A stretch of DNA of 64,000 bases from Bacteroidales bacterium (GTDB taxonomy: Bacteria; Bacteroidota; Bacteroidia; Bacteroidales; Paludibacteraceae): the NCBI GenBank assembly GCA_022783865.1, contig JALFYY010000015.1, positions 1-64,000 of the forward strand. The letters run 5' to 3'. The first letter of the stretch is position 1, and the number at the start of each line of letters is the position of its first letter. Below the pieces are notes generated by a model. That model was not told where the DNA came from, did no database searches, and saw only the letters and a program-made list of their open reading frames with translations. This document shows positions 1-10,600 of the stretch, in pieces. Both the position numbers and the translations under genes were made by a program.

Positions 1-405
1 CCGGATGCTGCTGATACCTCTGTCCTTATCGTAAATCATATTTCCGTTGGCATCGTAACCGAAATCGTTATCGGTGTTGCTGTTGTCATGGTAGCGTTTG
101 CTCGAATAGACAAAAGGTTGGAAACCGTTGTCGGTTATTTCTGCAATTTGGTTGCCGTTGTAAGTAAAATGCAAATTGTTCATCATATCCTGTTGGTCCC
201 AACGCTCCAAGGTCTTGATGTTGCCTTGCAAGTCGTAGGTGAAACTCTCCGTATAATAATAATCCATCATGGCATTGTTGAGAATGACATAAGCCCCTTT
301 GTATCTGTTCAGTTGATCGTATTGGCATATATATCCGTTCAGTTGGTTGCCATAAGTCCAGGTCTGAACAGCGATGTTACCGTTATAATACTTATTGCCA
401 TGCAT
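1..405 (-). pseudogene. RHS/YD-repeat protein fragment, cut by window edge
   Basis: Reading leftwards from the ATG at 405 gives 135 codons without a stop, continuing past the window edge. The translation is typical of the RHS/YD core: NGNIAVQTWTYG, then YDQLNRYKGAYV, TYDLQGNIKTLERW and, near the edge, GYDANGNMIYDKD. Intact RHS proteins are usually over 1000 residues and begin with a signal peptide or long N-terminal region. Here the homology starts in mid-repeat with no leader, and an in-frame stop lies upstream at 430-432. I infer a 5'-truncated remnant or displaced RHS tip rather than a full gene. The missing left part decides whether an intact C-terminal tip follows. The family call is firm; pseudogene status is an inference. 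Confidence 0.7.
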
Positions 406-416
406 CTTACAAATGG

Positions 417-448
417 CAAAGATACAAATCTATTTTGGAAAATACAAT
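417..448 (-). promoter_or_regulatory. Bacteroidetes-type promoter before the RHS fragment
   Basis: On the minus strand a -7 element TATCTTTG (417-424) is preceded after 20 bp by ATTG (445-448), matching the Bacteroidetes consensus and spacing. The ATG of the RHS fragment lies only about 12 bp downstream, so the transcript would be almost leaderless if that start is used. Confidence 0.45.
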
Positions 449-646
449 AGGGAAATATTATGTTATGCAACATATTTATCCTTTTTTCTTTGTATCGTTT
501 TTTTCATATCAACAAGAAAAAAGTTGTTTGTCCGTCAATTTTTGTTTATCTGAAAGATTGAAAGAGTCTTTGTGCCGGTTGCATTTTCGGGACAAAGAAC
601 AACATAATATTGTATTTACAATTTGTATCATCAAGAAAGCACATGC

Positions 647-676
647 GATAGGACAAGTCCTAATCGCTTCTCTACA
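647..676 (-). repeat. Palindromic module, AGGACTTGTCC core
   Basis: Read on the minus strand this is GTAGAGA followed by GCGATTAGGACTTGTCC and an inverted counterpart. It belongs to the GTAGAGAC...GTCT module family seen at about ten further places in the window. The whole gap 406-1035 has no convincing gene: it holds this module, the next one at 706-729, an 11-bp array at 779-866, and about 170 bp (867-1035) in which I see nothing. Confidence 0.6.
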
Positions 677-705
677 ATTATCAGTTTGACAGTTCTTAAT
701 TCTTC

Positions 706-729
706 AGACAGGGCACGCCCCGTCTCTAC
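706..729 (-). repeat. Palindromic module, ACGGGGC core
   Basis: Minus-strand copy of the GTAGAGACGGGGC/GCCCCGTCT palindrome, with one mismatch in its right arm. Identical or near-identical 24-bp copies lie at 11380, 11479, 36504, 36603, 37838, 53417 and 58845. Confidence 0.75.
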
Positions 730-778
730 ATGAGTAGGACGAAGTTAGTACGAGGTTCCGTTCGGAGTATATGAATAT

Positions 779-866
779 TCCGTATATATTCCGTTTATCC
801 TACGTATATGTTACGTATATCCTACGTATATCTTACGTATATGTTACGTATATACTACGTAGATGA
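779..866 (-). repeat. 11-bp tandem array (TACGTATATNN), 8 units
   Basis: Eight consecutive 11-bp units can be laid end to end. The best six (801-866) read TACGTATAT plus two variable bases (GT, CC, CT, GT, AC), the last being TACGTAGATGA. On the minus strand the array matches those at 11703-11779 and 36942-37029, including the flanking CATATGAC/CTGACTTCGT-like tail, which here lies at about 730-778. Confidence 0.8.
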
Positions 867-1035
867 CAGGTTAATGAAATAATATGAATAGTTACAACCA
901 ATCCGGTTGTCAGCCGAATAACAGCCAACAAATAATCAGACTGCAACCAATACATCATTAGACCACAGCTCATAAGTTGATATCAAATACTACGAAGGAG
1001 TTCCGGAGGAAAGATAGAAACAGCAAGCAGCTATT

Positions 1036-1950
1036 TCAGAGGCAGAAATAGAGAGCGTAGGAGGCAGCAAAAAGGAGAATAAATGCCAAGAAACAACTGC
1101 CGGCAAAAACACTCTGCTGCGTGGAGAAGAAATAGACATGGATACATACCGTAAGATATGCCGAAAGCGCCAGGAAAGACGGAGCATTCAATGACGGAAA
1201 GAAACACATCGTAAAACACAGCAACATCGGCAAAATGAGACAGGTGAGATAGGTGGTGACGATAGAACGCTGCTGCTGATAAGTACGCAGATTGCATACT
1301 ACAGCAAAGACAGATGATACGATGAGAAGCAATGTGGATACAAACAGCGGCAGATTGAGCAGCGGGCTATGGTTGCTCCTTGTTATGCAGGCGGAGAGTT
1401 CAGCCGGTTGTATCCAGCCGAGGAAGACGGCTACGAAGAAATAGACAGCCGTGAGCATAACCGCTATCAGTGAGGCGAAAAATGCCTTGATGTTCATCGC
1501 ACCCTGCAAAAGAAATGCCAACCAAAGCACCGGCACCAATAGCAGCATATCGGGCAAGACAAGGGCACTGAGGCAAAGCAGCAGCGTACAGAGAAAACTC
1601 TCTTCCGATGTCGTTTCTTTGCGGTAGGTCCGGAGGAGGAGCAGCAATATGAATTGGAACACCAGCACCAATATTTGCGATTGCCAACCGGTATGGAGAG
1701 CAGGTATCGCACCGACGGTGAAGAGATACAGAAAGACGGGCAGCGAGACGATGGAGCGTGTGACGCGTGCCGACCGGTTGACAACGGAGAAAAGACAAGC
1801 ATTGAGCAAAGCGAGCAGCAGGGTGGCAAGCGCCGGTTTCCACGTCATGGAATCGGTCAATCCGGGTATCCACAGACAGATTGAACCTACCGACAAAAGA
1901 CATATTGCCGGCAGGTTCAGCTGTGTTATATGGCGCAGAAAGTGCTTCAC
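1036..1950 (-). CDS. Polytopic inner-membrane protein of unknown function
   Basis: A 304-residue, extremely hydrophobic protein with roughly nine to ten predicted membrane helices (for example SQILVLVFQFILLLLL and ALVLPDMLLLVPVLWLAF) and short loops. I see no catalytic motif. It resembles the uncharacterised hydrophobic proteins often left as hypothetical in Bacteroidetes, and I do not assign a function. It is the last gene of a minus-strand run starting at ileS, 22 bp after the M3 peptidase gene, so it is probably co-transcribed. The real-gene call rests on length, hydrophobicity pattern and tight operonic spacing. Confidence 0.75.
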   Translation of the reverse strand: MKHFLRHITQLNLPAICLLSVGSICLWIPGLTDSMTWKPALATLLLALLNACLFSVVNRSARVTRSIVSLPVFLYLFTVGAIPALHTGWQSQILVLVFQFILLLLLRTYRKETTSEESFLCTLLLCLSALVLPDMLLLVPVLWLAFLLQGAMNIKAFFASLIAVMLTAVYFFVAVFLGWIQPAELSACITRSNHSPLLNLPLFVSTLLLIVSSVFAVVCNLRTYQQQRSIVTTYLTCLILPMLLCFTMCFFPSLNAPSFLALSAYLTVCIHVYFFSTQQSVFAGSCFLAFILLFAASYALYFCL

Positions 1951-1972
1951 CGTGCGATGAGCGAGGGGGCTG

Positions 1973-4081
1973 CTATTCTTCTACGAAACCTTTGCGGATA
2001 AGCAGGTACTTGGGATCGGCGGCTTTGCCACGGAACTCCAGGTAGAGGTCTTGTGCATCGCGCGTACCGCCCTGCTCCAAGAGGTGTTTGAACCGGCGAG
2101 CCACTTCGGGATTGAAGATATCGCCTGTTTCCTTGAAGGCGTAGAATGCGTCTGCATCAAGCACTGCGGACCAGGTATAGCTGTAGTAGCCGGCTTCGTA
2201 ACCGGTGGTAAAGATATGGTTGTAGAAAGTACTGCGATAGCGGGTAATGATTTCGGGAATCATGTGCATCCGCTCCATGCTCTCCGCTTCGAAAGCATTG
2301 ACATCGATATCAGCGGTATCGGTCAGGCAGTGGTAATCCATATCAAGGATAGATGCACTGAGCAGTTCGGTCATCACGAAGCCCTGGTTGAAGTGCTTGG
2401 CGTTGTTGATTTTCTGTATCAACGAATCCGGCATGAGTTCGCCTGTCTCGTAGTGGAAAGCATAGGTTTTCATCACTTCGGGTTCGTAGCAATAGTTCTC
2501 CATGAACTGCGAGGGGAGTTCAACAAAGTCGCGCGGGACATTGGTGCCAGCCAAAGTCTGGTAGGTAGCGTTGCTGAGGAGTCCGTGGAGCGCATGCCCG
2601 AACTCGTGGAAGAGCGTCTCCAGATCGTCCATCGAGAGGAGCGAGGGGTTGCCGGCAGTGGGTTTGTTGAAGTTGCCGACATTGATGATAACAGGGCGAT
2701 GGTTGACTCCGTTGTCGTCGATATACTGGTTGCAGATGTTGTTCATCCATGCGCCCGGACGCTTGCCGGCACGCGGGAAATAGTCGGTATAGAGGATACC
2801 GACGAGGTTGCCGTTGCTATCGGTTACCTTGAAGACTTCCACCTCGGGGTTGTAAACGGGCATGTCGTGCAACGGTTCGAATTGGAGACCATAGAGTTTG
2901 CCTGCCAAACCGAACACACCGCGGCGCACGTTGGAGAGTTCGAAATAGGGTTTGAGTTCCTCTTCGTTGAGCGCATATTGTTTCACACGCAGTTTCTCGG
3001 CATAGTACCACCAGTCCCATGGTTGCAGTTTCTCGCCCGGCAGGTCCTGATCGAGCAACTCCTGCAAGGCTGCTGCTTCTTTCCTGGCTTGCGCAAGCGA
3101 AGGCTCCCATACGGATTGCAGGAAGGCGTTGACGGTTTGGCTGTCGTGCGCCATACAGTCGTTGAGTATATAGTCGGCAGGATTAGTATAGCCGAAGAGA
3201 TGTGCCTTCTCGATGCGGAGCTTCATGGTCTTGTCGATGATGGCCTTGTTGTCATTGGCGTTGTCGTGGTTGCCGCGTGTAGTATATGCCATGAGGAGCT
3301 CTTTGCGGAGTTCACGATTGGTGCAGTACTGCAGTACGGGAGTGAAACTGGTGCGCTTGGGGGTAAAGAGCCAAGCATCTTCTCTACCCGCTGCGACCGC
3401 CTCTTCTTTGGCAGCCTCCTTGGCACTCTCGGGCAGTCCTTCCAACTCTGCTTCATCGGTGATAAAGAGCTGATAGGCATTGGTTTCGGCTACGGTATTA
3501 TTGCCGAACTGGAGCGAGAGCAAGCCCAATTCCTGATTGATTTGACGCAGGCGCTCTTTCTTTTCCTCCGAGAGGTTGGCACCGTTGTTGACGAAATGTT
3601 TGTAGGTTTCAGTCAGCAGGCGCATCTGCTCTGCCGTGAGCGACGAAGCTGTGGCAGCATTGGTTTCGTTCTCGTACACCGTCTTGATGCGGGCAAAGAG
3701 GGCTTCGTTGAGCATGATGTTGTCGGAAAGGTTTGTCACCATTGGCGTTACCTTTTCGGCAATTTGGTTCATCTCATCGTTGCCGTCAGCGTCCAATACG
3801 TTGAAGAATGCACCTTCCACTTTGCTCAGGAGGGCACCGCTGCGGTCTAAGGCAGCGACGGTGTTCTGGAAGGTGGGTGCTTCCGGATTGTTGACTATGG
3901 CATCGATTTCCGCTTCGGTTTGGCGGATTGCCTCCTCGAAAGCAGGAAGGTAATGCTTGTTTTGGATTTGGTCGAATGCCGGCACGCCGTAAGGGGTCTC
4001 GCTGCCGGACAATAGCGGGTTCTTGGTGTTGCAAGCCATAAGCATAGTGGCACTTACAATAAGGATTAAACTCTTTTTCAT
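1973..4081 (-). CDS. dcp: M3-family metallopeptidase lipoprotein (peptidyl-dipeptidase/oligopeptidase)
   Basis: A 702-residue zinc peptidase of the M3 (thimet oligopeptidase/Dcp) family that cleaves short peptides. The zinc motif HEFGH sits at residues 492-496 inside LETLFHEFGHALHG, and the third ligand is probably Glu521 in DFVELPSQFMENY, both diagnostic of M3. The N terminus is a lipoprotein signal (LMAC, Cys17), so the enzyme is expected to be anchored in the periplasm or outer membrane, unlike cytosolic E. coli Dcp. Length is normal for the family. It starts 6 bp after the AsmA-like gene and is followed by a membrane protein, all in the ileS operon. Dcp versus oligopeptidase A cannot be settled from motifs. 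Confidence 0.93.
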   Translation of the reverse strand: MKKSLILIVSATMLMACNTKNPLLSGSETPYGVPAFDQIQNKHYLPAFEEAIRQTEAEIDAIVNNPEAPTFQNTVAALDRSGALLSKVEGAFFNVLDADGNDEMNQIAEKVTPMVTNLSDNIMLNEALFARIKTVYENETNAATASSLTAEQMRLLTETYKHFVNNGANLSEEKKERLRQINQELGLLSLQFGNNTVAETNAYQLFITDEAELEGLPESAKEAAKEEAVAAGREDAWLFTPKRTSFTPVLQYCTNRELRKELLMAYTTRGNHDNANDNKAIIDKTMKLRIEKAHLFGYTNPADYILNDCMAHDSQTVNAFLQSVWEPSLAQARKEAAALQELLDQDLPGEKLQPWDWWYYAEKLRVKQYALNEEELKPYFELSNVRRGVFGLAGKLYGLQFEPLHDMPVYNPEVEVFKVTDSNGNLVGILYTDYFPRAGKRPGAWMNNICNQYIDDNGVNHRPVIINVGNFNKPTAGNPSLLSMDDLETLFHEFGHALHGLLSNATYQTLAGTNVPRDFVELPSQFMENYCYEPEVMKTYAFHYETGELMPDSLIQKINNAKHFNQGFVMTELLSASILDMDYHCLTDTADIDVNAFEAESMERMHMIPEIITRYRSTFYNHIFTTGYEAGYYSYTWSAVLDADAFYAFKETGDIFNPEVARRFKHLLEQGGTRDAQDLYLEFRGKAADPKYLLIRKGFVEE

Positions 4082-4087
4082 ATATGA

Positions 4088-7000
4088 TTATTCTTTTACG
4101 TTCTTTTGCAGCGACTCTTTGATTTTTTTGCGCAGCATATTGTTCTGCGTTTCGGTTTCACGCCTGATGATAGGACGGAAATCTTTGGCATAGCGGCATT
4201 TGGTAGGACGGATTTGCAGGTCGTCGAACGTGCCGCGGACATCTACGCCTATATACAGTGGCTTCAAGAGCGATATATGGTAGTCGAAGGTCATATCCAA
4301 GTTGTGGCGTCCGCCTACGGCAGCCATATAGTTGTCGATTGACAGGCAGAAAGGATAGATGTCTATCTCGTTCTTAAAGAGTGTGATTTCCGCGGAGATG
4401 CTGTCCACTTTGTTTTCGGTCTTCTTGCTGAACATCAGTATTTTGGCAATCTTGCCGAAGGTCTCGTTATCAAGCAGTACCAAGTCTTTGCCGGAGATGC
4501 TGCATGCACCTCGTGTGGTAGAGGTCTTGAGTTCATACTTGCTGTTGAGGTAGGTTTCGGCTGCCAGATGGAATTCGGCATTGCCTTGGAAACTGCGCAA
4601 CATCGGTACCATGCTGTCGATTTGCGGAATCATATTCACCAGCTCTTTGATATTGATGTCGAGCATATGATAATCGAGCCCGAGATAGAGGTGGTTGCGG
4701 CGTGGCGTTTTGTACATGGCCGTCAGTTGCAGACGTGCGGCATTGCAGATAAAGCCCATCTCTTCGAGTACAAGGATACCGTCTTTCACATAGAGTTTTC
4801 CGCCCAAGTTGGTGGCGGTTTGGTCGAACACTTCGGCTTTTTTGATGAGCGTATTCAGGGTCAGATCTACATTCTTCGGCACTAAATACGGCTGGCTTTC
4901 TTTGGTGCTGTCGGTGGCGGCAACGTTTGTTTCTGTAGCGTTTTCTTCGCTTCCCGTGTCGCTGCTGGTGAGGAGCATCAGTTCGTTGACATCGGTATGT
5001 TCGCTCACGAAGTTAAGTTCGCCTCGGAGAATATCTTCGTCTTTGAGCCATTTGCCGATACCGTCCACTTCGCCAGTCAGACTGAAGTCGGAGTTGCCGA
5101 TAATGATGCGGCTGTCGCTGATGTGGCACACTTTGTTGGAATAGTCGAAGTCGATGGCGGGAATCTGTATCGTTTCTTTGAATGCCGCCATGTTGACGAT
5201 ACCCTCGCTGAGTTTGACATTGATCTTCGGGTTCCACTGCAAGAGCAGGTTGTCGTATTTGGCATTGTAGCGTGCATTGGCGGTGAGACTGATTTGCTGT
5301 GTTTCAATCTGCATATCCTCGCCAGATCTTGCTGTCAAAGCATCGGTTTGGAGGTTGATTTTCAGTCGCGGTTGCGATTTGTCTCGCTTGCTGCCCGAGA
5401 GCTTGGCGGTAACCGCTGATTGTGTCAGATGTGCTTGATAGTCGGCATAACTGCCGTTCAGGTCTTGGAAGTTGAGAGTAGCATCTACAGCAGGAATTTG
5501 TGCTGTATCCTTTGTGTCATATTCTGCATAAAAGTCCAAGTCTGGTTGCACTATATGGGCTGCCATGCTGTCGCCTGCGGCTACTATCTGTTCGCTCTTC
5601 AATGTGCAGGCAGCGTAGATAACCGGACTGCCGGACAAGATGTCAGAGGTCTCGATCTCCATCATGTTCTTGCCCGTTGCGGCTTCCAATCCGGATGTTC
5701 TGAAACTCAGGTTGTCGGTTGTCACTTGGGCTTTCAACCAATTGGTTTGTTTGCGTTCCGAAGCCTTGTTGGGGATTTGGAATGTCAGTTGCATTGCGGG
5801 AGTTGAAAGGTACAGACTGTCGTATGTAACCGTCAACGGCTGGCAATGGATATTGCCTCTTACGTTACCCTTCTGAAGGTTCATGTTCATAAGGTCGGAG
5901 AGCCGTATTTTCGCACTTATACTACCCTGCATCCGTCCTTTTGCTTCGGTCTGTGCTTGCATTTCTTGGGGCAGAAGTGGCATAATATCGGGCAGGTACA
6001 AACTTGTTTTCAGGTGCAAGTCGCACAGCATATCAGCCATTAGCTCGCTTATTTCGCCGTTGGCTTCGATTGTTGTCTCTTTGGTTGCGGTTCTGAATTG
6101 CCGAATACTGATGTTCGAAGCCTTGTCGTCGTTCAAATCAATGTGGGCATTTGCCAGTAGTTCAATGCTTTTTAGCTCGTAGGGCAGGATTGCTTTGTAA
6201 GAACCTGCGCCTTCGATCAGTTGCAAGTCGGCATCAACAACGGGGAAGACAGAGTCATTGTAAATGCCTTCCACATGGGCTTTGGCGAGCATTTTGCCGC
6301 TGCCGATTTCAATGCCGTCGAGCATACCGGAGATACTATGGGGCAATAGTCGGAGCAACTCAGGAATATCCCATTCGTTGCTTTCGATATCCAAGTTTAC
6401 GGCAATATCCTGCTGTAAATCCGCATTGCCGGCAGCGCGGAGTGTGAAATCATTCAGACGGATAGTAGCATCCTGAACCGTAAATGCCATGCTGTCGGGT
6501 CGGCAACCCAAGTGGTTGAGTGTGATATAGCATTTCAAATCCTTGGCATATGCTTCGTTGCCGATAGTGGCACTCACGCTGTCAATCAAGAGTTTGACAT
6601 TGATATCCTCCCACGAAGGAGCATTGGCTGTGACCTGCAAGTTCCTAACCTGCACGTCAATACTGTCCTGCAACGAAATATAGGTCAGGTCTCGCACCTG
6701 TGCGCTCATCAGGTCGATATTCAGTTGCTCAAACGGGAGGCTGAATCTGGTGGTGTCTTCCTCTGCTGTAGTGTCGGCAGGAAATACAAATACATCAAGG
6801 TTGCTTACTCCGTTTTCGTTCGTGAAGATATTGGCAGAAGTATTGTTGAGTGTGATTTGGTGCACGTCCAACGTCTGTTCTTTCAAGAAACGTATAGGAT
6901 TGACGACAACTACCGCTTCCTTTGCTGCAAACAATGTATCCGACTGCGCACCCTCCATCGGATGGATGAGGTAAAGCCCGTCGATGCGCAGGCCGAAATC

Positions 7001-7198
7001 GGGGAAAGTGCTGAAGAAAGTCAGTTCCACTTCACCTATCTCATGCTCGCAACTGACATACTGATTGGCAATATCACGCACAATGGGCGTCAGTCGCTTG
7101 GGCGTAAACACCACATAAATGGCGGTACCGATAACCAATAGCACCACTCCCAAAAGTGTACCTATTGTAATGCCGAATATCTTCCAGAACTTCTTCAT
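4088..7198 (-). CDS. AsmA-family envelope protein
   Basis: A 1036-residue protein with one N-terminal membrane helix (about residues 9-31) followed by a long, beta-rich extracytoplasmic region. The start MKKFWKIFGITIGTLL and the motif FSTFPDFGLRIDGLYL are typical of Bacteroidetes AsmA-like proteins. Family members are bridge-like repeating beta-groove proteins implicated in envelope lipid homeostasis; the role here is inferred from family only. The C-terminal part contains the AsmA-typical segment ending in DVRGTFDDLQIRPTKCRY. It sits 13 bp after the lipocalin-like gene and 6 bp before the M3 peptidase, in an operon of envelope genes behind ileS. Confidence 0.85.
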   Translation of the reverse strand: MKKFWKIFGITIGTLLGVVLLVIGTAIYVVFTPKRLTPIVRDIANQYVSCEHEIGEVELTFFSTFPDFGLRIDGLYLIHPMEGAQSDTLFAAKEAVVVVNPIRFLKEQTLDVHQITLNNTSANIFTNENGVSNLDVFVFPADTTAEEDTTRFSLPFEQLNIDLMSAQVRDLTYISLQDSIDVQVRNLQVTANAPSWEDINVKLLIDSVSATIGNEAYAKDLKCYITLNHLGCRPDSMAFTVQDATIRLNDFTLRAAGNADLQQDIAVNLDIESNEWDIPELLRLLPHSISGMLDGIEIGSGKMLAKAHVEGIYNDSVFPVVDADLQLIEGAGSYKAILPYELKSIELLANAHIDLNDDKASNISIRQFRTATKETTIEANGEISELMADMLCDLHLKTSLYLPDIMPLLPQEMQAQTEAKGRMQGSISAKIRLSDLMNMNLQKGNVRGNIHCQPLTVTYDSLYLSTPAMQLTFQIPNKASERKQTNWLKAQVTTDNLSFRTSGLEAATGKNMMEIETSDILSGSPVIYAACTLKSEQIVAAGDSMAAHIVQPDLDFYAEYDTKDTAQIPAVDATLNFQDLNGSYADYQAHLTQSAVTAKLSGSKRDKSQPRLKINLQTDALTARSGEDMQIETQQISLTANARYNAKYDNLLLQWNPKINVKLSEGIVNMAAFKETIQIPAIDFDYSNKVCHISDSRIIIGNSDFSLTGEVDGIGKWLKDEDILRGELNFVSEHTDVNELMLLTSSDTGSEENATETNVAATDSTKESQPYLVPKNVDLTLNTLIKKAEVFDQTATNLGGKLYVKDGILVLEEMGFICNAARLQLTAMYKTPRRNHLYLGLDYHMLDINIKELVNMIPQIDSMVPMLRSFQGNAEFHLAAETYLNSKYELKTSTTRGACSISGKDLVLLDNETFGKIAKILMFSKKTENKVDSISAEITLFKNEIDIYPFCLSIDNYMAAVGGRHNLDMTFDYHISLLKPLYIGVDVRGTFDDLQIRPTKCRYAKDFRPIIRRETETQNNMLRKKIKESLQKNVKE

Positions 7199-7211
7199 GC
7201 TGATACCTGCT

Positions 7212-7622
7212 TTATTGTGCTGCTATCTTAACAAACGAGAATCTCTTGCCGAAATTGTCTTTATACTCCAACCTGTTGTCGTTCAGCAAGGTAATAGTGT
7301 AAACCTTGGGTATCTCTGCAGCTCCGTTGTCCATCAAGTGCATTTGTGTCAGCTCCTGTCCTGCCACTTGCCATTTGAACCAACCGTTGCCGTGATACTC
7401 TATCATGTCTTCTTCCACCTCGCTTTCGTCCCAGGTCTTGCCATATTGATAATCACCCGTTTCGTCCGTCTCGGTAGTATAAACCCAATACTCTTGCGTA
7501 TTCGTCTCGTTTTGCCATCTGCCGATAAGTTGTTCCTCATCAACCGGCACGCTCGGTGTACAAGCTGTAAAACCTGCTATCATGATGCTCACTATAGCAA
7601 TGGCAGGAAATAGTTTTTTCAT
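7212..7622 (-). CDS. Small lipocalin-like lipoprotein
   Basis: A 136-residue lipoprotein with a clear SPII signal (lipobox around GFTAC, Cys21). The mature part has the pattern of Bacteroidetes lipocalin-like domains: an early LIGRWQNETNTQEYW, where the G-x-W is characteristic, followed by a short beta-rich region ending in FGKRFSFVKI. Such proteins are thought to bind hydrophobic ligands; no ligand can be named here. The gene lies 3 bp after ileS and 13 bp before the AsmA-like gene, so it is almost certainly co-transcribed with both. Confidence 0.7.
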   Translation of the reverse strand: MKKLFPAIAIVSIMIAGFTACTPSVPVDEEQLIGRWQNETNTQEYWVYTTETDETGDYQYGKTWDESEVEEDMIEYHGNGWFKWQVAGQELTQMHLMDNGAAEIPKVYTITLLNDNRLEYKDNFGKRFSFVKIAAQ

Positions 7623-7625
7623 AGT

Positions 7626-10600
7626 TTATGCCTTTTTAATATTGATATGTACGATAAAATCTTCGAAGTCCAGGTCTTGCGCTTCCGTCAGTTGTGGAAC
7701 AATATCCAGCTGCTGCGCTAATACTTGCGAAGAGATATATTCTCTGAAATGCTCTACTGCCTTGTCGGTAGCTGCATTCTGTTCAATCTGTATCAGGATC
7801 TTGTCCGTTATCTCGAAATTAGACGACTTGCGGATATTCTGAATACGGTTGATCAATTCGCGGGCGATACCTTCTTCAATCAGTTCTTCCGTCACTTCGA
7901 TATCGAGTGCAATGGTGAGCGAACCGTCGTTCGCAACAAGCCAACCGGGCATATCTTCCGTAATGATTTCTACGTCCGTCAAGTCGATATCTGCCACCGT
8001 TTCACTGAGTGGCAACTGCCATGTGCCCTTTTGTTCGAAAGCGCTGATGTCTGCTTGCGGCATGGCGGTAATGGCGGCAGCCAGTTCTTTCATCAACTTG
8101 CCGTATTTCTTGCCCAAAGTCTTGAAGTTCGGTTTGATTTTCTTCACCAGTTGTACCTCGCTGTTCTCTTTGCTTACAATCTGCAACTCCTTGACGTTCA
8201 CTTCGTTCTTGATGAGTTCCGCCACGTATTGCAGGTTCTCCAGAGTCTGTTGGTCTGCTGCCGGTATCACTGCCTTTTGCAACGGTTGGCGTACCTTCTT
8301 TTCTGCCCTTCGGCGAAGTGCCAGTATCATCGAAGATGCCTGTTGTGCTAATTGCATACAGCTCTCCAAGTGCTTGTCAATCAACTGCTCGTCGGCTTTT
8401 GGGAACCGGCTCAAGTGTACTGATTCCTTCTCCGATACCAAGTCGCGATAGAGCCTGTCGGCGTAGAATGGCGCAATGGGAGCCATCAGTTGTGCCACGG
8501 TTTTCAGGCAGGTATAGAGTGTCTGATAAGCAGCCAGCTTGTCCTCGTTCATCTCGCCGCCCCAGAAACGCTTGCGGTTCAGCCGCACATACCAGTTGCT
8601 CAGGTTCTCCTGAACAAAGTCCGAGATGGCGCGTCCGGCACGGGTAGGCTCGTAAGTCTCGTAATATCCGGTTACGTCCTCTGTCAGCGTGTTCAGTAGC
8701 GACAATATCCACCGGTCGATCTCCGGACGGTCAGCAATATCGATAGCCTTCTCTTCGCCTGTAAAACCGTCTACATTGGCGTACAGCGCAAAGAAAGAAT
8801 AAGTGTTGTAGAGTGTCCCGAAGAACTTGCGGCGCACTTCCTCTACTCCCTCTTGGTCAAACTTCAGGTTCTCCCAAGGCGACGAGTTCGTCAGCATATA
8901 CCAGCGCACAGGGTCGGAGCCGTATTGGTTCAGCGCTTGGAAAGGATCCACGGCGTTGCCCAATCGCTTCGACATCTTGTTGCCGTTCTTGTCCAATACC
9001 AATCCGTTGGATATCACGTTCTTGTATGCTACCTTGTCCTCTATCATCGTATGGATGGCATGCAGTGTGAAGAACCATCCGCGGGTCTGGTCAACGCCCT
9101 CGCAGATAAAGTCCGCCGTGCGTGGAGCGTCTTGGTTTTCAAACGGGTAGTGTATCTGGGCATACGGCATCGCACCGGAGTCGAACCATACGTCTATCAG
9201 GTCCGATTCCCGCTTCATCGGTTTGCCCGACTGCGACACAAGTACAATGTTGTCAACATACGGACGGTGCAAATCTATGTTCTCCGGGGCATAGTTCTCT
9301 TTCGAATAGTCCCCTGCCACGAAGTTCTTATAAGGATTTTCCGTCATGTAGCCGGCGGCGATTGATTTCTCAATCTCCTCTATCAGTTCTTTGACAGAGC
9401 CGATACATATCTCTTCCTGACCGTCTTCCGTCCGCCATATAGGCAGCGGTGTGCCCCAATAACGGCTTCGTGACAGGTTCCAGTCATTCAGATTCTCAAG
9501 CCATTTGCCGAATCTGCCTGTACCGGTTGACTCAGGTTGCCACCGTATCGTATTGTTCAGCCTTATCATCTCGTCCCGTGCCGCAGTACTCTTGATGAAC
9601 CAGGAGTCCAACGGGTAATAGATTATAGGCTTGTCGGTGCGCCAGCAGTGAGGATAATTATGCACGTGCTTTTCGATGCGGAAAGCTCTTCCGTCGGCTT
9701 TCAATGCCATGCAGATAGCAATATCAAGCGTCTCGTCTTTGTCCGTCAGGGTGGCGTCGTACGCATTCTTCACGTATCTGCCTTGCCATTGTGCATACTT
9801 CTCTGTATCGATGTATTCGCGGGCGAAATCCTCGTCTATGTCTTCCAATAAGAAGAACTTGCCGGTCATATCCACCATCGGGCGTTTCTCCCCTTTCTTC
9901 GTAAGGAAGATCATTGCCGGCACGTTGGCTTTCTTCGCTACAAAGGCGTCATCCGCACCGAACGTAGGAGCGATATGTACAATACCTGTACCGTCCTCTG
10001 TTGTCACATAGTCACCCGGGATAATATGGAAAGCGTTCGTCTCTGTCGGTTCCGCTTTGGGTTTCGCCCACGGTATCAGTTGTTCGTAGCTGAGTCCTAC
10101 CAGCTCCTTGCCGGTGCATTCGCCCAAGATAACAGCCTGAGGCTTGTTCTGTTTCTGTGTGTTTTCGTCCGCTTCCGTAGTGAAATAATTGTTCACCAAT
10201 GCCTTGGCGATGATATAAATACCCTCTTGTCCCGAGTAGGGGTTTGCACTCTTTACGAAGCAATACTCTATTTTCTCACCTACGCAAAGTGCCGTATTGC
10301 TCGGCAAGGTCCATGGCGTGGTCGTCCAAGCCAACGCATATATGGGCAGTCCTTCCCGTTCGGCAATACTAAACACGGCAGGCACTGATGTGTCCTTTGT
10401 CTTTTGTCCTGGTTCCTGACTCCTGATAAGGAACTGCACCGTGCAGGTCGTATCTTTCACGTCTCTGTAGCAGCCGGGTTGGTTCAATTCGTGAGAGCTT
10501 AGTCCTGTGCCGGCGGCAGGCGAATAAGGTTGGATGGTGTAACCTTTGTAGAGGTAGCCTTTTTTGTATAACTCTTTCAGCAGATACCACAGCGTCTCGA

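Noticed and set aside
435..689. 84-codon ORF in the left intergenic region
   Set aside because: No start context, and its 3' part runs through a palindromic repeat module.
779..866. CRISPR array
   Set aside because: Units are 11 bp, directly abutting, with no unique spacers; no cas genes in the window.
1866..1875. DnaA-box-like TATCCACAG
   Set aside because: Single imperfect match within a coding region; no cluster, so no oriC call.
2051..3850. 599-codon open frame on the plus strand
   Set aside because: It is antisense to the M3 peptidase gene, which has intact zinc motifs; the opposite frame is open only because of codon bias.
9661..9670. Second CACGTG, possible parS
   Set aside because: The flanks TGCACGTGC do not match the 16-bp parS consensus, and it lies inside ileS.
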